64,000 nucleotides of DNA, from contig NZ_WBVQ01000001.1 of assembly GCF_008933165.1 (NCBI RefSeq), forward strand, positions 992,001 through 1,056,000, in the 5' to 3' direction. Of the stretch, positions 42,997 to 51,907 are shown in pieces (within the stretch, counting starts at the first letter, position 1; each line of letters begins with the position of its first letter). The stretch comes from Phaeocystidibacter marisrubri. Lineage in GTDB: Bacteria; Bacteroidota; Bacteroidia; Flavobacteriales; Schleiferiaceae. A program made the position numbers and the translations under genes. The notes under the pieces were generated by a model. That model made no database searches and was not told where the DNA came from. It worked only from the letters and a program-made list of their open reading frames with translations.

Positions 42997-43839
42997 ATGA
43001 AAAAGACGAAAAACTTCCTCTACAAATCCCTTGCTGTTGTTGCTCTGGCGGGCACAATGGTCTCGTGTGAAGACATTAACCTTTGTGGCATCACTGAAGA
43101 TGACCTAGACATGGGAGATGCCTTTATTGAAACAACTTCTTACTTTATGAATGTTGTTTCGCGCGTTGATGAAGCCATGAGAAACGAAGATTTGCAAAAC
43201 AACGGCTCTACTACTATAGACGGAGCAACAGTTACGCTAGCCAATGACTCTATCACTGTAGACTTTGGCACTTCCAATGTGATTTGTCAAGATGGTAAGT
43301 CGAGAAGAGGTAAGATCTCTGGTTCCATTACTGGGGATTACTTCACACAAGCCGGTTCTATTAATTTAAACCTTACAGGCTATCATGTTGATGATGTTCC
43401 TGTAGTCGGTAATATCGCTGTTACCAATACAGGTCAAACAGCCAACAACTGGGTAATTTCATTGGTAAGTAGCAATTTTACCATTGGTACGGAATACAAC
43501 TACAATGCAAACCTTTCCATGGAATGGGAGTCTGGTTTTACGACTACAGATAGCATTGAAGATGACGTATTTGAACTCTATGGAATGGCTCATGGAAATG
43601 ATTTGGCAGATACCATCAGCTTTTCAACGTCATTTACCGAAAACATGCGCTTCGAAAGAACTTGTCAGTATGTTGTTACGGAAGGTATTGTTGACGTAAG
43701 CCTTACTTCTGGTACTTCTGAAGTAGCGAATGTGACAGTTGATTTTAAAGATGAAGACGGATGTAACAACGTAGTTTTCCTAAATGCAAACTGCGATGGT
43801 ACAGAAGTTAGTTTCCCACATACATTTGATGGTTTCTAA
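42997..43839 (+). CDS. Hypothetical lipoprotein
   Basis: 280 aa with signal peptide and lipobox MVSC (Cys24). The mature protein begins EDINLCGITEDDLDMGDAFIETTSYFMNVVSRVDEAMR and is otherwise beta-rich, with several Cys residues (VICQDGKSRRGKISGSI, RFERTCQYVVTEGIVD, DEDGCNNVVFLNANCDG) that may form disulphides. No family is recognised. It follows the DUF5723-like gene by 32 bp and precedes a strong terminator, so it is the last gene of the envelope operon. Confidence 0.7.
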   Translation: MKKTKNFLYKSLAVVALAGTMVSCEDINLCGITEDDLDMGDAFIETTSYFMNVVSRVDEAMRNEDLQNNGSTTIDGATVTLANDSITVDFGTSNVICQDGKSRRGKISGSITGDYFTQAGSINLNLTGYHVDDVPVVGNIAVTNTGQTANNWVISLVSSNFTIGTEYNYNANLSMEWESGFTTTDSIEDDVFELYGMAHGNDLADTISFSTSFTENMRFERTCQYVVTEGIVDVSLTSGTSEVANVTVDFKDEDGCNNVVFLNANCDGTEVSFPHTFDGF

Positions 43840-43862
43840 GGAGTCAAGTGCTTCTTAGAGAG

Positions 43863-43889
43863 AAAGCCTCCCTTTTGGGAGGCTTTTTT
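43863..43889 (+). terminator. Rho-independent terminator of the envelope operon
   Basis: AAAGCCTCCC (43863-43872), loop TTTT and GGGAGGCTTT form a perfect 10-bp stem followed by further T residues, 24 bp after the stop. Confidence 0.92.
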
Positions 43890-43892
43890 GTT

Positions 43893-44222
43893 TGTGTTGA
43901 CCAACAATTCCCACCTTCATTGATCAAACCGAGCATGATCGAGCTAGGGGTAGAGGCTTTGTCTTGTGGACTAAATGAGGGCACAACGTGATATTTACTC
44001 CAAGTAGTTAGTCGGAAAGCTAGAGTATTCATTGAGTGGATAGATGTCCGCAAAAAGTCTTTGTGAAATGAGTGATGGAATTGTTGGAATTGGTTAGTGG
44101 GATTAAAATTTGCCCACCTCCCCGTGATGCCAATCTATCGATTTGCGACACACGAAGCCAGCTGTAAACGGTTGTATCCGTTTGAAGTCCCTGAAGGATA
44201 TGGACTTCGAGTTATTACAGGT
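43893..44222. other. Intergenic stretch with two adjacent hairpins downstream of rarA
   Basis: I see no gene in this stretch between the convergent envelope operon and rarA. Just after the rarA stop, two perfect hairpins directly abut: AAACGG-N6-CCGTTT (44166-44183) and GAAGTCC-N11-GGACTTC (44184-44208). Neither has a U-run. They may protect or end the rarA transcript. Confidence 0.5.
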
Positions 44223-45503
44223 TTAGTATCCGTATCTCTTTTTCCACCTGCGTTCCATAAAGAGCCGCAATTGCTTTTCTCGCTCACTTTCTCCTGGTTC
44301 AAAGAATCGTGTACCATCCAACTCATCTGGTAAATAAGCTTGATCTGCGAAATTACCTGGATTATCATGGCTGTAGTTATAACCGGCTCCATAGCCCAAG
44401 TCTTTCATGGTCTTTGTAGGAGCGTTCCTCAAGTGAAGTGGTACTGACAGGTCGCCGCTTTGTTTGATTTCGCTCAGGACTTTGTTAATAGCCATGTACG
44501 AGGCATTGCTCTTCGGGCTAGTGGCTAAATAGATGGCGCATTGCGAAAGTGGAATTCGTCCCTCTGGCATCCCGATACGCTCAACGGCCATAAAGGTGTT
44601 CGTTGCCATGATTAATGCGGTGGGATTGGCTAAACCAATATCTTCAGAAGCACTGATCAGAAGTCTACGTGCGATGAACTTCGGATCTTCACCACCCTCA
44701 ATCATTCTACCTAGCCAGTAAACCGCACCATTGGGGTCGCTGCCCCGAATGGATTTGATGAAGGCTGAAATGATATCGTAGTGTTGTTCCCCAGCTTTGT
44801 CATATCGGGCTCCTCGTTGTTGTAGCGTCGATTCCACATAGGCATCATTAATAACCACCTTCGAGCTAGATTCTCGCTCAACCAGCCATTCTAACTGATT
44901 TAACAATTTTCTCGCATCGCCACCCGAGTAGCGAAGCAGAGCTTTAGTGCTCTCCAACTGAATGGATTTTTTAGATAGCTCCACATCCTTTTCGATGGCT
45001 TGCTGAACGATTTCTATCAGTTCATCTTCACTGAGAGAATTGAGAACGTAAAGTTGTGTGCGCGATAATAGTGCAGGAATCACTTCAAAACTCGGATTCT
45101 CCGTTGTAGCGCCAATTAAGGTGATGGTTCCTCGCTCAACCGCTCCCAAGAGGGCGTCTTGTTGCGATTTGCTGAACCGATGAATTTCATCAATAAAAAG
45201 AACGGGGGGAGTGGTCCTGAACATCGTCGCTTTCTCCGCACTTTGAATCACTTCCCTAACGTCTTTAACACCAGCGCTTACCGCACTTAAGGTGTGAAAT
45301 CCTACATCTGCTGTGCGAGCAAGTAAGAAGGCAAGGGTCGTTTTACCTACACCTGGAGGTCCCCACAAAATCATACTCGGCAACACTTTGCGCTCAAGAG
45401 CTGGACGAAGGGCACCGCCTTTACCAACTAAATGCTTCTGTCCAACATAGTTATCTATGTCTTGTGGTCGCATTCTTTCTGCTAAGGGAGTATGAGATGT
45501 CAT
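44223..45503 (-). CDS. rarA: Replication-associated recombination protein A (RarA/MgsA)
   Basis: 426 aa, the normal length. It is an AAA+ clamp-loader-like ATPase acting at stalled replication forks. It shows [21 protein letters not shown], Walker [15 protein letters not shown] (about 49-62), Walker [24 protein letters not shown], sensor [13 protein letters not shown] and the C-terminal MgsA domain ([36 protein letters not shown]). Its promoter carries a 14-bp palindrome over the -7 element. Confidence 0.95.
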   Translation of the reverse strand: MTSHTPLAERMRPQDIDNYVGQKHLVGKGGALRPALERKVLPSMILWGPPGVGKTTLAFLLARTADVGFHTLSAVSAGVKDVREVIQSAEKATMFRTTPPVLFIDEIHRFSKSQQDALLGAVERGTITLIGATTENPSFEVIPALLSRTQLYVLNSLSEDELIEIVQQAIEKDVELSKKSIQLESTKALLRYSGGDARKLLNQLEWLVERESSSKVVINDAYVESTLQQRGARYDKAGEQHYDIISAFIKSIRGSDPNGAVYWLGRMIEGGEDPKFIARRLLISASEDIGLANPTALIMATNTFMAVERIGMPEGRIPLSQCAIYLATSPKSNASYMAINKVLSEIKQSGDLSVPLHLRNAPTKTMKDLGYGAGYNYSHDNPGNFADQAYLPDELDGTRFFEPGESEREKQLRLFMERRWKKRYGY

Positions 45504-45513
45504 GTTTCTTATG

Positions 45514-45530
45514 CTTTGACGTCAAAGTTA
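45514..45530 (-). promoter_or_regulatory. rarA promoter with overlapping 14-bp palindrome
   Basis: Minus-strand TAACTTTG (45523-45530) is an exact -7 match, 20 bp upstream of rarA. The perfect palindrome CTTTGACGTCAAAG (45514-45527) overlaps it, a position where a bound protein would block RNA polymerase. Confidence 0.45.
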
Positions 45531-45578
45531 GGAGGAATTGATTGTTCGATTCACACAATCATTTGCTAGTTTTCAAAC

Positions 45579-46343
45579 ATGAATCCATTGGAACAAAGAA
45601 AACCACTTTGGACGTACACCATTTTTCCAGGATTGGTCGTCGCTGCTCTCATTGCCATCCACGCAATAGGTGTCATTTTTGACCTTGACCTGTCTCAACA
45701 TGGTTTACGACCACGGGATTCAAATCGCGTCTTTGGAGTCATCACCTTCTTTTTCCTGCACGGATCTTGGGAGCATTTGTTCAACAATGTGGTTGGCTTG
45801 TTCGTATTGCTATCCCTCATGCGGTATTATTTCCCTACGATCTTTTTAAAAATATTGGTCTTTAGCATACTGTTTCCAGCCATTGGAACATTTGCCATAG
45901 CGAGAGATGCCATACATATTGGAGCAAGTGGCGCGATTTATTCACTCGCTGCGTTTCTATTCGTGAGTAGCTTGATTCGAGCAAATCGATATATGTTGTC
46001 CTTGAGTTTGCTGATTATCTTCCTGTATGGAGGACTCTGGTGGGGGCTGTTTCCATTGGATAATCACGTTTCCTATGAAGGTCATTTTGCCGGAGCGGTG
46101 ACAGGTATCGTGATGGCATTTATCTATTCGAAAGCACCCTATAATGCTCATGTCAAAGAACCTGAACCCGAGTTTGAGAAAGAAGATGTTCCCGACGTGA
46201 TTGGCGATGCATGGAAGATTACTCAACCCATTGAGGTTCGTTATATTTATGTTGATGATAAAGATGAAACTGATACTCCTGATGACTCTTCTCCTGACGA
46301 CAGTGACGATGGAGGCACAACAATACCTGGTAATCCAAGGTGA
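45579..46343 (+). CDS. Rhomboid-family intramembrane serine protease
   Basis: 254 aa with about six membrane helices. The catalytic serine lies in HIGASGAIYS (Ser117) and the partner histidine in YEGHFAGAVTG (His169). HGSWEHLFNNV (about 61-71) is the usual HxxxxHxxxN element. The cytoplasmic C-terminal tail of about 60 residues is strongly acidic (DETDTPDDSSPDDSDDGG). Its last 80 bp are also the start of the next gene in another frame. Substrates are unknown. Confidence 0.9.
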   Translation: MNPLEQRKPLWTYTIFPGLVVAALIAIHAIGVIFDLDLSQHGLRPRDSNRVFGVITFFFLHGSWEHLFNNVVGLFVLLSLMRYYFPTIFLKILVFSILFPAIGTFAIARDAIHIGASGAIYSLAAFLFVSSLIRANRYMLSLSLLIIFLYGGLWWGLFPLDNHVSYEGHFAGAVTGIVMAFIYSKAPYNAHVKEPEPEFEKEDVPDVIGDAWKITQPIEVRYIYVDDKDETDTPDDSSPDDSDDGGTTIPGNPR

Positions 46344-46746
46344 AGTAGCAAAGATTGTCAAAATTGAAACCGCCCATGAAATTGGAGTGCTCATTCATGG
46401 AGAGGAAGATTATTATCGGGGATATCTAACGGCTGTAGGCGATTCCTCTATCTTTATAGAAGGGGGTGAAATTCAATTGAGAGAAATATCCGCTGTTCGC
46501 ATTTATAAACCCTTTTTTAAGACCATCGGTGTGGCTCAGAGGATTGCAGCGGGTGGGATTGTTGGGTTGAACGGCGTAAACTCTCTTTTAAATGGATATC
46601 GCCCGGTTCTCACTGAAAGTGAAATGATATGGGCCGGGGTGCTGTTCGCCACCAGTTATGTGTGGGATTTCTTTAGTCGAAAGACGTATGAAACAAGTGA
46701 TGGATATCGCTTTTCAACTATAAATTATGCAAACCTCGAGCCGTAA
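46264..46746 (+). CDS. Secreted or envelope protein overlapping the rhomboid 3' end
   Basis: 160 aa from the ATG at 46264, where a signal peptide begins (MKLILLMTLLLTTVTMEAQ). This start places the first 80 bp inside the rhomboid gene in the +1 frame. The mature part has a small beta domain (VKIETAHEIGVLIHGEEDYYRGYLTAVGDSSIFIEG) and one hydrophobic segment (IAAGGIVGLNGVNSLLNG). No family is recognised. The 3' end overlaps the SDR gene by 20 bp. Upstream starts at 46201 or 46258 are possible but less signal-like. Confidence 0.65.
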   Translation: MKLILLMTLLLTTVTMEAQQYLVIQGEVAKIVKIETAHEIGVLIHGEEDYYRGYLTAVGDSSIFIEGGEIQLREISAVRIYKPFFKTIGVAQRIAAGGIVGLNGVNSLLNGYRPVLTESEMIWAGVLFATSYVWDFFSRKTYETSDGYRFSTINYANLEP

Positions 46747-47371
46747 GGCGATTGTTTTTGGAGCAACTGGAGTAGTGGGGCGCGAATTGGTTTCTCAATT
46801 GAATGAACTGGGGGTGACGGTTTATGCCGTTGTGCGACGACCTTCGGATATTTTTAGTGAGTCAGTGCATCAAATTGTGATTGCTAATCAACGTGAGTTG
46901 TCTCATTCTTCCATTCCATTTGCTGGGTCGGATGTGTACGTAGCGATTGGGACGACCAAAGCAAAGACGCCAAACAAGGATGTGTACTTTGGCATTGATT
47001 ATGGCATTCCAGTAGCCGTTGCAACGAAAGCATCGGAGGAAAAAGCTCGAAGTTTGCACGTCGTTTCAGCGATGGGAGCTAATCCCGACAGTTTCATTTT
47101 CTACAATGCTACCAAAGGGAAAATGGAACGAGATGTAGCAAGTGCTTTTAATGAGGCTTACTTCTACCGACCATCACTAATAATGGGGGAAAGGGACGAG
47201 TCTAGAGGCGGAGAAGCGTTGGCGAAATCCATCTTTAAGGTGGTGAACGCTATTCTTCCAAAGAAGATGAAGGGAGTGTATCCTCAACAGATAGCACAGA
47301 AAATGATTCGAAATACGGGAGACTTGTCCGATCAACACGTCTTCACTTCGGATGAGTTTCACGAAAAGTGA
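46727..47371 (+). CDS. Atypical SDR / NAD(P)H-binding protein (HTATIP2-like)
   Basis: 214 aa. The Rossmann motif VFGATGVVGREL lies at about residues 10-21, then SDVYVAIGTTKAKTPNKDVYFGIDYGIPVAVA and LHVVSAMGANPDSFIFYNATKGKMERDVASAFNEAYFYRPSLIMGERDESR. This is the layout of HTATIP2/YwnB-type atypical SDRs, with a YNATKGKME segment near the usual active site. The substrate is unknown. It overlaps the preceding gene by 20 bp, so rhomboid, secreted protein and SDR form one transcript. Confidence 0.88.
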   Translation: MQTSSRKAIVFGATGVVGRELVSQLNELGVTVYAVVRRPSDIFSESVHQIVIANQRELSHSSIPFAGSDVYVAIGTTKAKTPNKDVYFGIDYGIPVAVATKASEEKARSLHVVSAMGANPDSFIFYNATKGKMERDVASAFNEAYFYRPSLIMGERDESRGGEALAKSIFKVVNAILPKKMKGVYPQQIAQKMIRNTGDLSDQHVFTSDEFHEK

Positions 47372-47929
47372 TTATTCACTGAGTGTATCCTTCGCCTCGT
47401 GATTTACTTTCCAAGCTCGGATTTTTAGTGAGCCGTTGATGACGAAAATACCGAGTAACACGGCATACAAGCCTACCAATTTGTGAAGGTTTCCTTCTTC
47501 CATTTGATCAAAGAAGATCAATCCTCCAAAGGCGAGAGAAATCACGCCTGATAGTGTGACAATAATCGACTTTGTGGTTTTCTTTAATCCGGTGTAAATC
47601 AGGTATGCGCCCATGAGAATGCTCCAGACCCCTATCATTTGAATGAAGGTACTCTCGGCCCAATTATCATTGAATAGAATAATTAATCCCATGGCGAGTT
47701 CAGCGGCTGCAAGGGCAAACCAACGCCAGTCATAATGCGATTCCTTCCGCATCATCACATAATTAATGATGCCTGTGAAAACCCCCATTCCCACAAGGAC
47801 AAAGCCCAAGTAGTGGAGAAGATCAGATAGACCAAATTCATTGCTGAATAACAGCATAGCTCCAAGAGCTGAGAAGAGAACCCCGCTCAAAGTAAGGAAC
47901 CACCAGTAGGAAGAGAATTTTTGTAGCAT
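47372..47929 (-). CDS. DUF308 (HdeD-like) membrane protein
   Basis: 185 aa with six membrane helices in three pairs, each with Gly-rich motifs (WWFLTLSGVLFSALGAMLLF, YLGFVLVGMGVFTGIIN, MIGVWSILMGAYLIYTGL, VTLSGVISLAFGGLIFFD). This is the internal repeat structure of the HdeD/DUF308 family. The E. coli member is linked to acid resistance, but function is generally unknown. It converges on the SDR gene with no gap between them. Confidence 0.82.
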   Translation of the reverse strand: MLQKFSSYWWFLTLSGVLFSALGAMLLFSNEFGLSDLLHYLGFVLVGMGVFTGIINYVMMRKESHYDWRWFALAAAELAMGLIILFNDNWAESTFIQMIGVWSILMGAYLIYTGLKKTTKSIIVTLSGVISLAFGGLIFFDQMEEGNLHKLVGLYAVLLGIFVINGSLKIRAWKVNHEAKDTLSE

Positions 47930-47954
47930 AGAGGAAAGATACGTTAAAACTACC

Positions 47955-48728
47955 TCACTTCAATGCTTTCATAGAGGGATCTACCCCCATTCCGAAAAGA
48001 GCAAAGTCGTATTTAACAGGGTCTTCAGCATCCAACGAACGAAGTGAGAAATCCAGTTCTTCTACAGCTCTTCGGTCGTTTTGTTTTCGGTTGAGCAGCC
48101 CTAAAGCGCGTGCATTAACACCTGTATGGACATCAAGTGGACAAGATAGCAAGGACGGAGAGATGGAGTTCCAAAGACCAAAATCTACCCCTCTGTCGTC
48201 GGTTCGAACCATCCATCTAAGGTACATGTGAATCCGCTTCGCTGCGGTTCCTTTGCTGGGGTTCGCAATGTGCTTTCCAGATCGGCCAGGTTCGCGAGTG
48301 CCGATCAGTTGATCTCTAAATCTTTGAATAGCGGGAAAGAGATTGTCTTCACCCTTTCTTGGATGAAAGACCTTCTCTAATGATTTGTGCTCTAAATAGA
48401 TATCACGCAGACCATAAATTAAAAATGCAAGGTCATTTCCATTGAAAGTACGGTGTACAAATCGAAGATCTGACAGTTCAGCAGGTGATGCATTCATGGT
48501 GAACTCATAGGGAGTATTACCCATGATGTCCATCATTTTGTGGGCGTTGTTTACAATGGTTTTTCTTTGCCCCCAAGCAATGGTAGCGGAGAGATAGCCC
48601 GCTATTTCAATATCCTGAGAAAGAGTGAAAGAGTGTGGAATGGAGATGGGATCGTCCTCGATAAAATTGGGACGATTGTATCGATCCACCAATTCATCGA
48701 GTATCTCTTTGATATTTTCCGACATCAT
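47955..48728 (-). CDS. TIGR02757 (DUF2400) family protein
   Basis: 257 aa, the usual length. It shows [58 protein letters not shown] (about 12-69) and the C-terminal [53 protein letters not shown], which define this Bacteroidota-rich family. Function is unknown; the second half resembles helix-hairpin-helix DNA glycosylase-like folds. Its start overlaps the ABC ATPase gene stop. Confidence 0.88.
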   Translation of the reverse strand: MMSENIKEILDELVDRYNRPNFIEDDPISIPHSFTLSQDIEIAGYLSATIAWGQRKTIVNNAHKMMDIMGNTPYEFTMNASPAELSDLRFVHRTFNGNDLAFLIYGLRDIYLEHKSLEKVFHPRKGEDNLFPAIQRFRDQLIGTREPGRSGKHIANPSKGTAAKRIHMYLRWMVRTDDRGVDFGLWNSISPSLLSCPLDVHTGVNARALGLLNRKQNDRRAVEELDFSLRSLDAEDPVKYDFALFGMGVDPSMKALK

Positions 48729-49390
48729 CGGATTATCTTACCATCTATCATCTCCAACTTGCGATCTGCAAGTTCAGCTAATTCATGATTGTGGGTTACA
48801 ATCACAAAGCTCTGGTTGAATTCGTTTCGAAGACGAAGAAAGAGTTCATGCATCTCTTCGGCATGCACGGAATCCAGGTTTCCAGTAGGCTCATCGGCAA
48901 ACACAATATCTGGTTGATTGATCAGTGCTCTAGCCACAGCCACACGCTGCTGTTCACCGCCAGACATGGCGTTGGGCTTGTGATCAATTCGGTGATGAAT
49001 GTTCAATATTTTCAACAATTCACCCGCCCGTTTTCTCACTTCTGAATCGGGTTTACCTGCAATAAAGCCGGGCATACATACATTCTCTAAGGCGGTGAAC
49101 TCAGGAAGTAAGTGGTGGAATTGAAACACGAATCCGATATGAGTATTTCTAAAATTACTCAAACCCTTATCTCTGAGTTGATGAACCTTGTGGTCGCCAT
49201 ACATGAGACTTCCAGAATCAGGACGTTCCAAGGTGCCCATAATTTGAAGAAGCGTTGTTTTTCCCGCTCCAGAAGCTCCTCTAATACTGACTATTTCTCC
49301 AGAATACACATCAATATCAACGCCCTTGAGAACGTTTACATCACCGTAGCTCTTAACGATGTTTCGAGCGGATAGAATTGTGTTTGTCAT
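48725..49390 (-). CDS. ABC transporter ATP-binding protein (LolD-like)
   Basis: 221 aa, a single nucleotide-binding domain: Walker [13 protein letters not shown] (about 39-50), Q-loop [18 protein letters not shown], signature [15 protein letters not shown] and Walker [15 protein letters not shown]. The sequence fits the LolD/MacB group that drives lipoprotein release from, or extrusion at, the inner membrane. No permease (LolC/E) is in the window, so it would act with a subunit encoded elsewhere. It overlaps the DUF5916 gene by 4 bp. Confidence 0.9.
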   Translation of the reverse strand: MTNTILSARNIVKSYGDVNVLKGVDIDVYSGEIVSIRGASGAGKTTLLQIMGTLERPDSGSLMYGDHKVHQLRDKGLSNFRNTHIGFVFQFHHLLPEFTALENVCMPGFIAGKPDSEVRKRAGELLKILNIHHRIDHKPNAMSGGEQQRVAVARALINQPDIVFADEPTGNLDSVHAEEMHELFLRLRNEFNQSFVIVTHNHELAELADRKLEMIDGKIIR

Positions 49391-51780
49391 GAGGCGAAGA
49401 TAGCGTAGTCCAAGAAGTAGGTCAATCGAATACTGAAGATATGTGTACTCGGCATTCCAATGGATTGAATGAAGTTCTCACCATAGGAAGAGTTTACGTT
49501 GTTATCGGAGTCAATAAGAGAACTGCGATAGAGCAGTACGAGTTCACTTCCTGGAGCATACCACCAAGAAAACTTTAAATCGACATTCACCGTGTTGAAA
49601 TTTACATCGTTGCCTAGATCTTCAGCGATGACTTCAATCGTTCCGTCTTCTTCTAAGTTATAGTATTGATTGTATCTCAAACTTCTCCAATAATGTCTAA
49701 AATTGAGGGATAAGGACATCTTAGGAGTGAAGATGTAATTTAATTTGAGATTCTGTTGAGCGGTCCAAATACCTCTTGCTCCAATGATTACACTATCCCC
49801 CATAAATCCACTCCAACCCGTGTTGTTTGATTCGAAAGAAGGGGTGATTTCATATGAGAAATTGAGTTTGTCATTTACACGAACAATTGGCTCAATGTTG
49901 AACGAATACATTTCGTTGTCGAATCCCGGTTGGCGGTAATACGTGAAGCTTGCGTCAATGGCAAAGGGTCTTCTGTAATCTGTGCTGATCCAACCACTAT
50001 GAGTATATCCCGGTGGGCGTATGAACTTCCTGTCCGGAACGCGCGCTTCGAAGTAGTCGATTTTATCCACAGGAGAAGATTCAAAATCAAGACCGAAAGC
50101 AAAGAACCGTTTTGTAATGCCGAAAAAGTGACCTTCCACATCAAAACTCTCATAAACCCTCGGGTTAGCGAGCATGTAATGAGTTGCAATAGCAGTAATT
50201 CGATAGCGGTTGAACCATCCTGTTGGTTGAAAAATTTGATAAGATCCTTCAACGGAATGGCCGAATCGGTTGTTGCGTGCTTGGAAGCCTAGATCGTTTT
50301 GGTCAAATTCATCCCCTACGTATTGCTGGGCAATATTCCATCGCCAATTGCCCTTAATCTTGCTTAGAGCGACATATGTAGAATAATCGCCAATGGTGCT
50401 ATCGCCTTGAGCAATGTGAGCGTATTTCCCTTCTCCGTAAAGCTTGTAACTATTGCTGTTGTTGTTCAGGTTAGCAATAAATCCTGTAACGTTCGCATCT
50501 CTGGCAGCTCCATTTCGCATAACGTTCGTATTCACTAGGCTGACTGATCGGTTGCGGTTGATTCGCTGATCAATCACGAACACGTTGTAGTTGGTAAGTG
50601 GCTCTGTTAGGATTCGAAGCTCTTCTCCTGTTGAGTCGGTGCCTTCGATGTAGTTATTATCTGTGATGGCATTCAGAAATCCAATACCAGTGTTTCCACT
50701 CGTTCTGCCTGAAATTTTGGTGGCATTGAGTAGGCGTGTGTAATCTTGGGTCAAATCCGACAAATCACTTAAGTCGGCATTGGTAATATTCTTAGGAGAA
50801 CCACCAATTCGTCTCGAATAGAACATGTTACCCTTTGAAAACAAATCTGTTCCTTCCACAAAAAACTGTCTATTCTCTTGGTATTGATTTTCGAAAGGAC
50901 CAAGGTTTAGAACTTGTTTGTCAAACGCCACCTGACCAAAGTCGGGGATGAGCGTAGCATCCAGTGTGAAGCTCTCGTTAATTCCGTATTTCAGATCGGC
51001 GCCAAAGTTGACCGACTCCGCATGATCTCCAGAAGGGTAAACATTCTCATAGGCCGAGAAGTAGGGCATAAGACTCAGGCGGACAGGAGGTTTGATATTC
51101 TCCATGCCTCGCAATAGTCCGGTTTGTAACTCGTAAGTCGCTACCGATCGATCAATGAAATTCCACGTGTAATTCTGACGATTTCTCCTCGTATATCGCA
51201 TCATATTCAGTCCCCAATCTTTCACGGCTTTTTCAGAAAAACGCAGGCATTGATAGGGGATTTCCATCTCCACCGTCCAGCCGAGAGAATCGATACTTAC
51301 CTCACTTTTCCAAACTGTATTCCATGAGATGTCCTCACCATCGTCGGTCGTTCTACTATCGGATTGAACTCCAGCAGCGGTAACGTAAAAGTTGAAATCA
51401 CTCAAGCCATCGTTGAACGGATTGATGAAAATTCCGAAGTAATCGGTATTCACATTGTACACATCTCTGGGAGAGTATTGATGAAGAATTTGTTCAGGTG
51501 ATTCATCGTGCATTCGTGCGAAGACGTAAATCGCATCATCGTCAAATGCCAGTTGAACTTCAGTTCTTCGCTCATTGCGCTCGGGAGTGCCATTTTCAGG
51601 CTCGAGCATAAAGAAATTAGTAGCTATAGCCGCATCATTCCAAACCTCATCATTGCTCTTTCCATCAATGACAGGTGGAGTAGAACAACGTTCAATGGAA
51701 TACACTTTTGGTTCACTTTGAGCTGTGAGAAGGTTGGCACAGAACAACGTGAAGCACAGGAGGGGAGTTCTTGTTGTCAT
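49387..51780 (-). CDS. DUF5916 protein with an N-terminal CBM9-like domain
   Basis: 797 aa from the ATG at 51780 with a signal peptide (ending NLLTAQ). The N-terminal domain (about 25-210) is of the carbohydrate-binding family 9 type ([45 protein letters not shown]). The rest is a DUF5916 outer-membrane barrel with segments such as [51 protein letters not shown]. Members are surface proteins of Bacteroidota with unknown function. First of an operon with the LolD-like ATPase and TIGR02757. Confidence 0.9.
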   Translation of the reverse strand: MTTRTPLLCFTLFCANLLTAQSEPKVYSIERCSTPPVIDGKSNDEVWNDAAIATNFFMLEPENGTPERNERRTEVQLAFDDDAIYVFARMHDESPEQILHQYSPRDVYNVNTDYFGIFINPFNDGLSDFNFYVTAAGVQSDSRTTDDGEDISWNTVWKSEVSIDSLGWTVEMEIPYQCLRFSEKAVKDWGLNMMRYTRRNRQNYTWNFIDRSVATYELQTGLLRGMENIKPPVRLSLMPYFSAYENVYPSGDHAESVNFGADLKYGINESFTLDATLIPDFGQVAFDKQVLNLGPFENQYQENRQFFVEGTDLFSKGNMFYSRRIGGSPKNITNADLSDLSDLTQDYTRLLNATKISGRTSGNTGIGFLNAITDNNYIEGTDSTGEELRILTEPLTNYNVFVIDQRINRNRSVSLVNTNVMRNGAARDANVTGFIANLNNNSNSYKLYGEGKYAHIAQGDSTIGDYSTYVALSKIKGNWRWNIAQQYVGDEFDQNDLGFQARNNRFGHSVEGSYQIFQPTGWFNRYRITAIATHYMLANPRVYESFDVEGHFFGITKRFFAFGLDFESSPVDKIDYFEARVPDRKFIRPPGYTHSGWISTDYRRPFAIDASFTYYRQPGFDNEMYSFNIEPIVRVNDKLNFSYEITPSFESNNTGWSGFMGDSVIIGARGIWTAQQNLKLNYIFTPKMSLSLNFRHYWRSLRYNQYYNLEEDGTIEVIAEDLGNDVNFNTVNVDLKFSWWYAPGSELVLLYRSSLIDSDNNVNSSYGENFIQSIGMPSTHIFSIRLTYFLDYAIFAS

Positions 51781-51786
51781 TAGGTG

Positions 51787-51794
51787 CAAAGATA
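51787..51794 (-). promoter_or_regulatory. -7 promoter element of the DUF5916 operon
   Basis: Minus-strand TATCTTTG, an exact TAnnTTTG match, lies 6 bp before the ATG at 51780, which supports that start and an almost leaderless transcript. Confidence 0.5.
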
Positions 51795-51875
51795 GATTTT
51801 GGAACGAGACAACATTTCCTAAAAAGAATACGGAAATAACGGCTCATTAGCCTAGGATTTTGTGGTGGCGTGGCC

Positions 51876-51883
51876 TATTTTTG
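51876..51883 (+). promoter_or_regulatory. -7 promoter element of sucC
   Basis: TATTTTTG, an exact TAnnTTTG match, lies 24 bp upstream of the sucC ATG. TTTG at 51859-51862 is only 13 bp upstream, shorter than normal for a -33 element. Confidence 0.5.
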
Positions 51884-51907
51884 CGCCAACCTAAAGCGAA
51901 TCATAAT

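Noticed and set aside
43844-44053. A 69-codon minus-strand frame that ends at the envelope operon terminator.
   Set aside because: It includes the terminator stem as codons and has no recognisable protein features.
44097-44333. A 78-codon plus-strand frame antisense to the rarA 3' end.
   Set aside because: Most of it is a shadow of rarA on the other strand.
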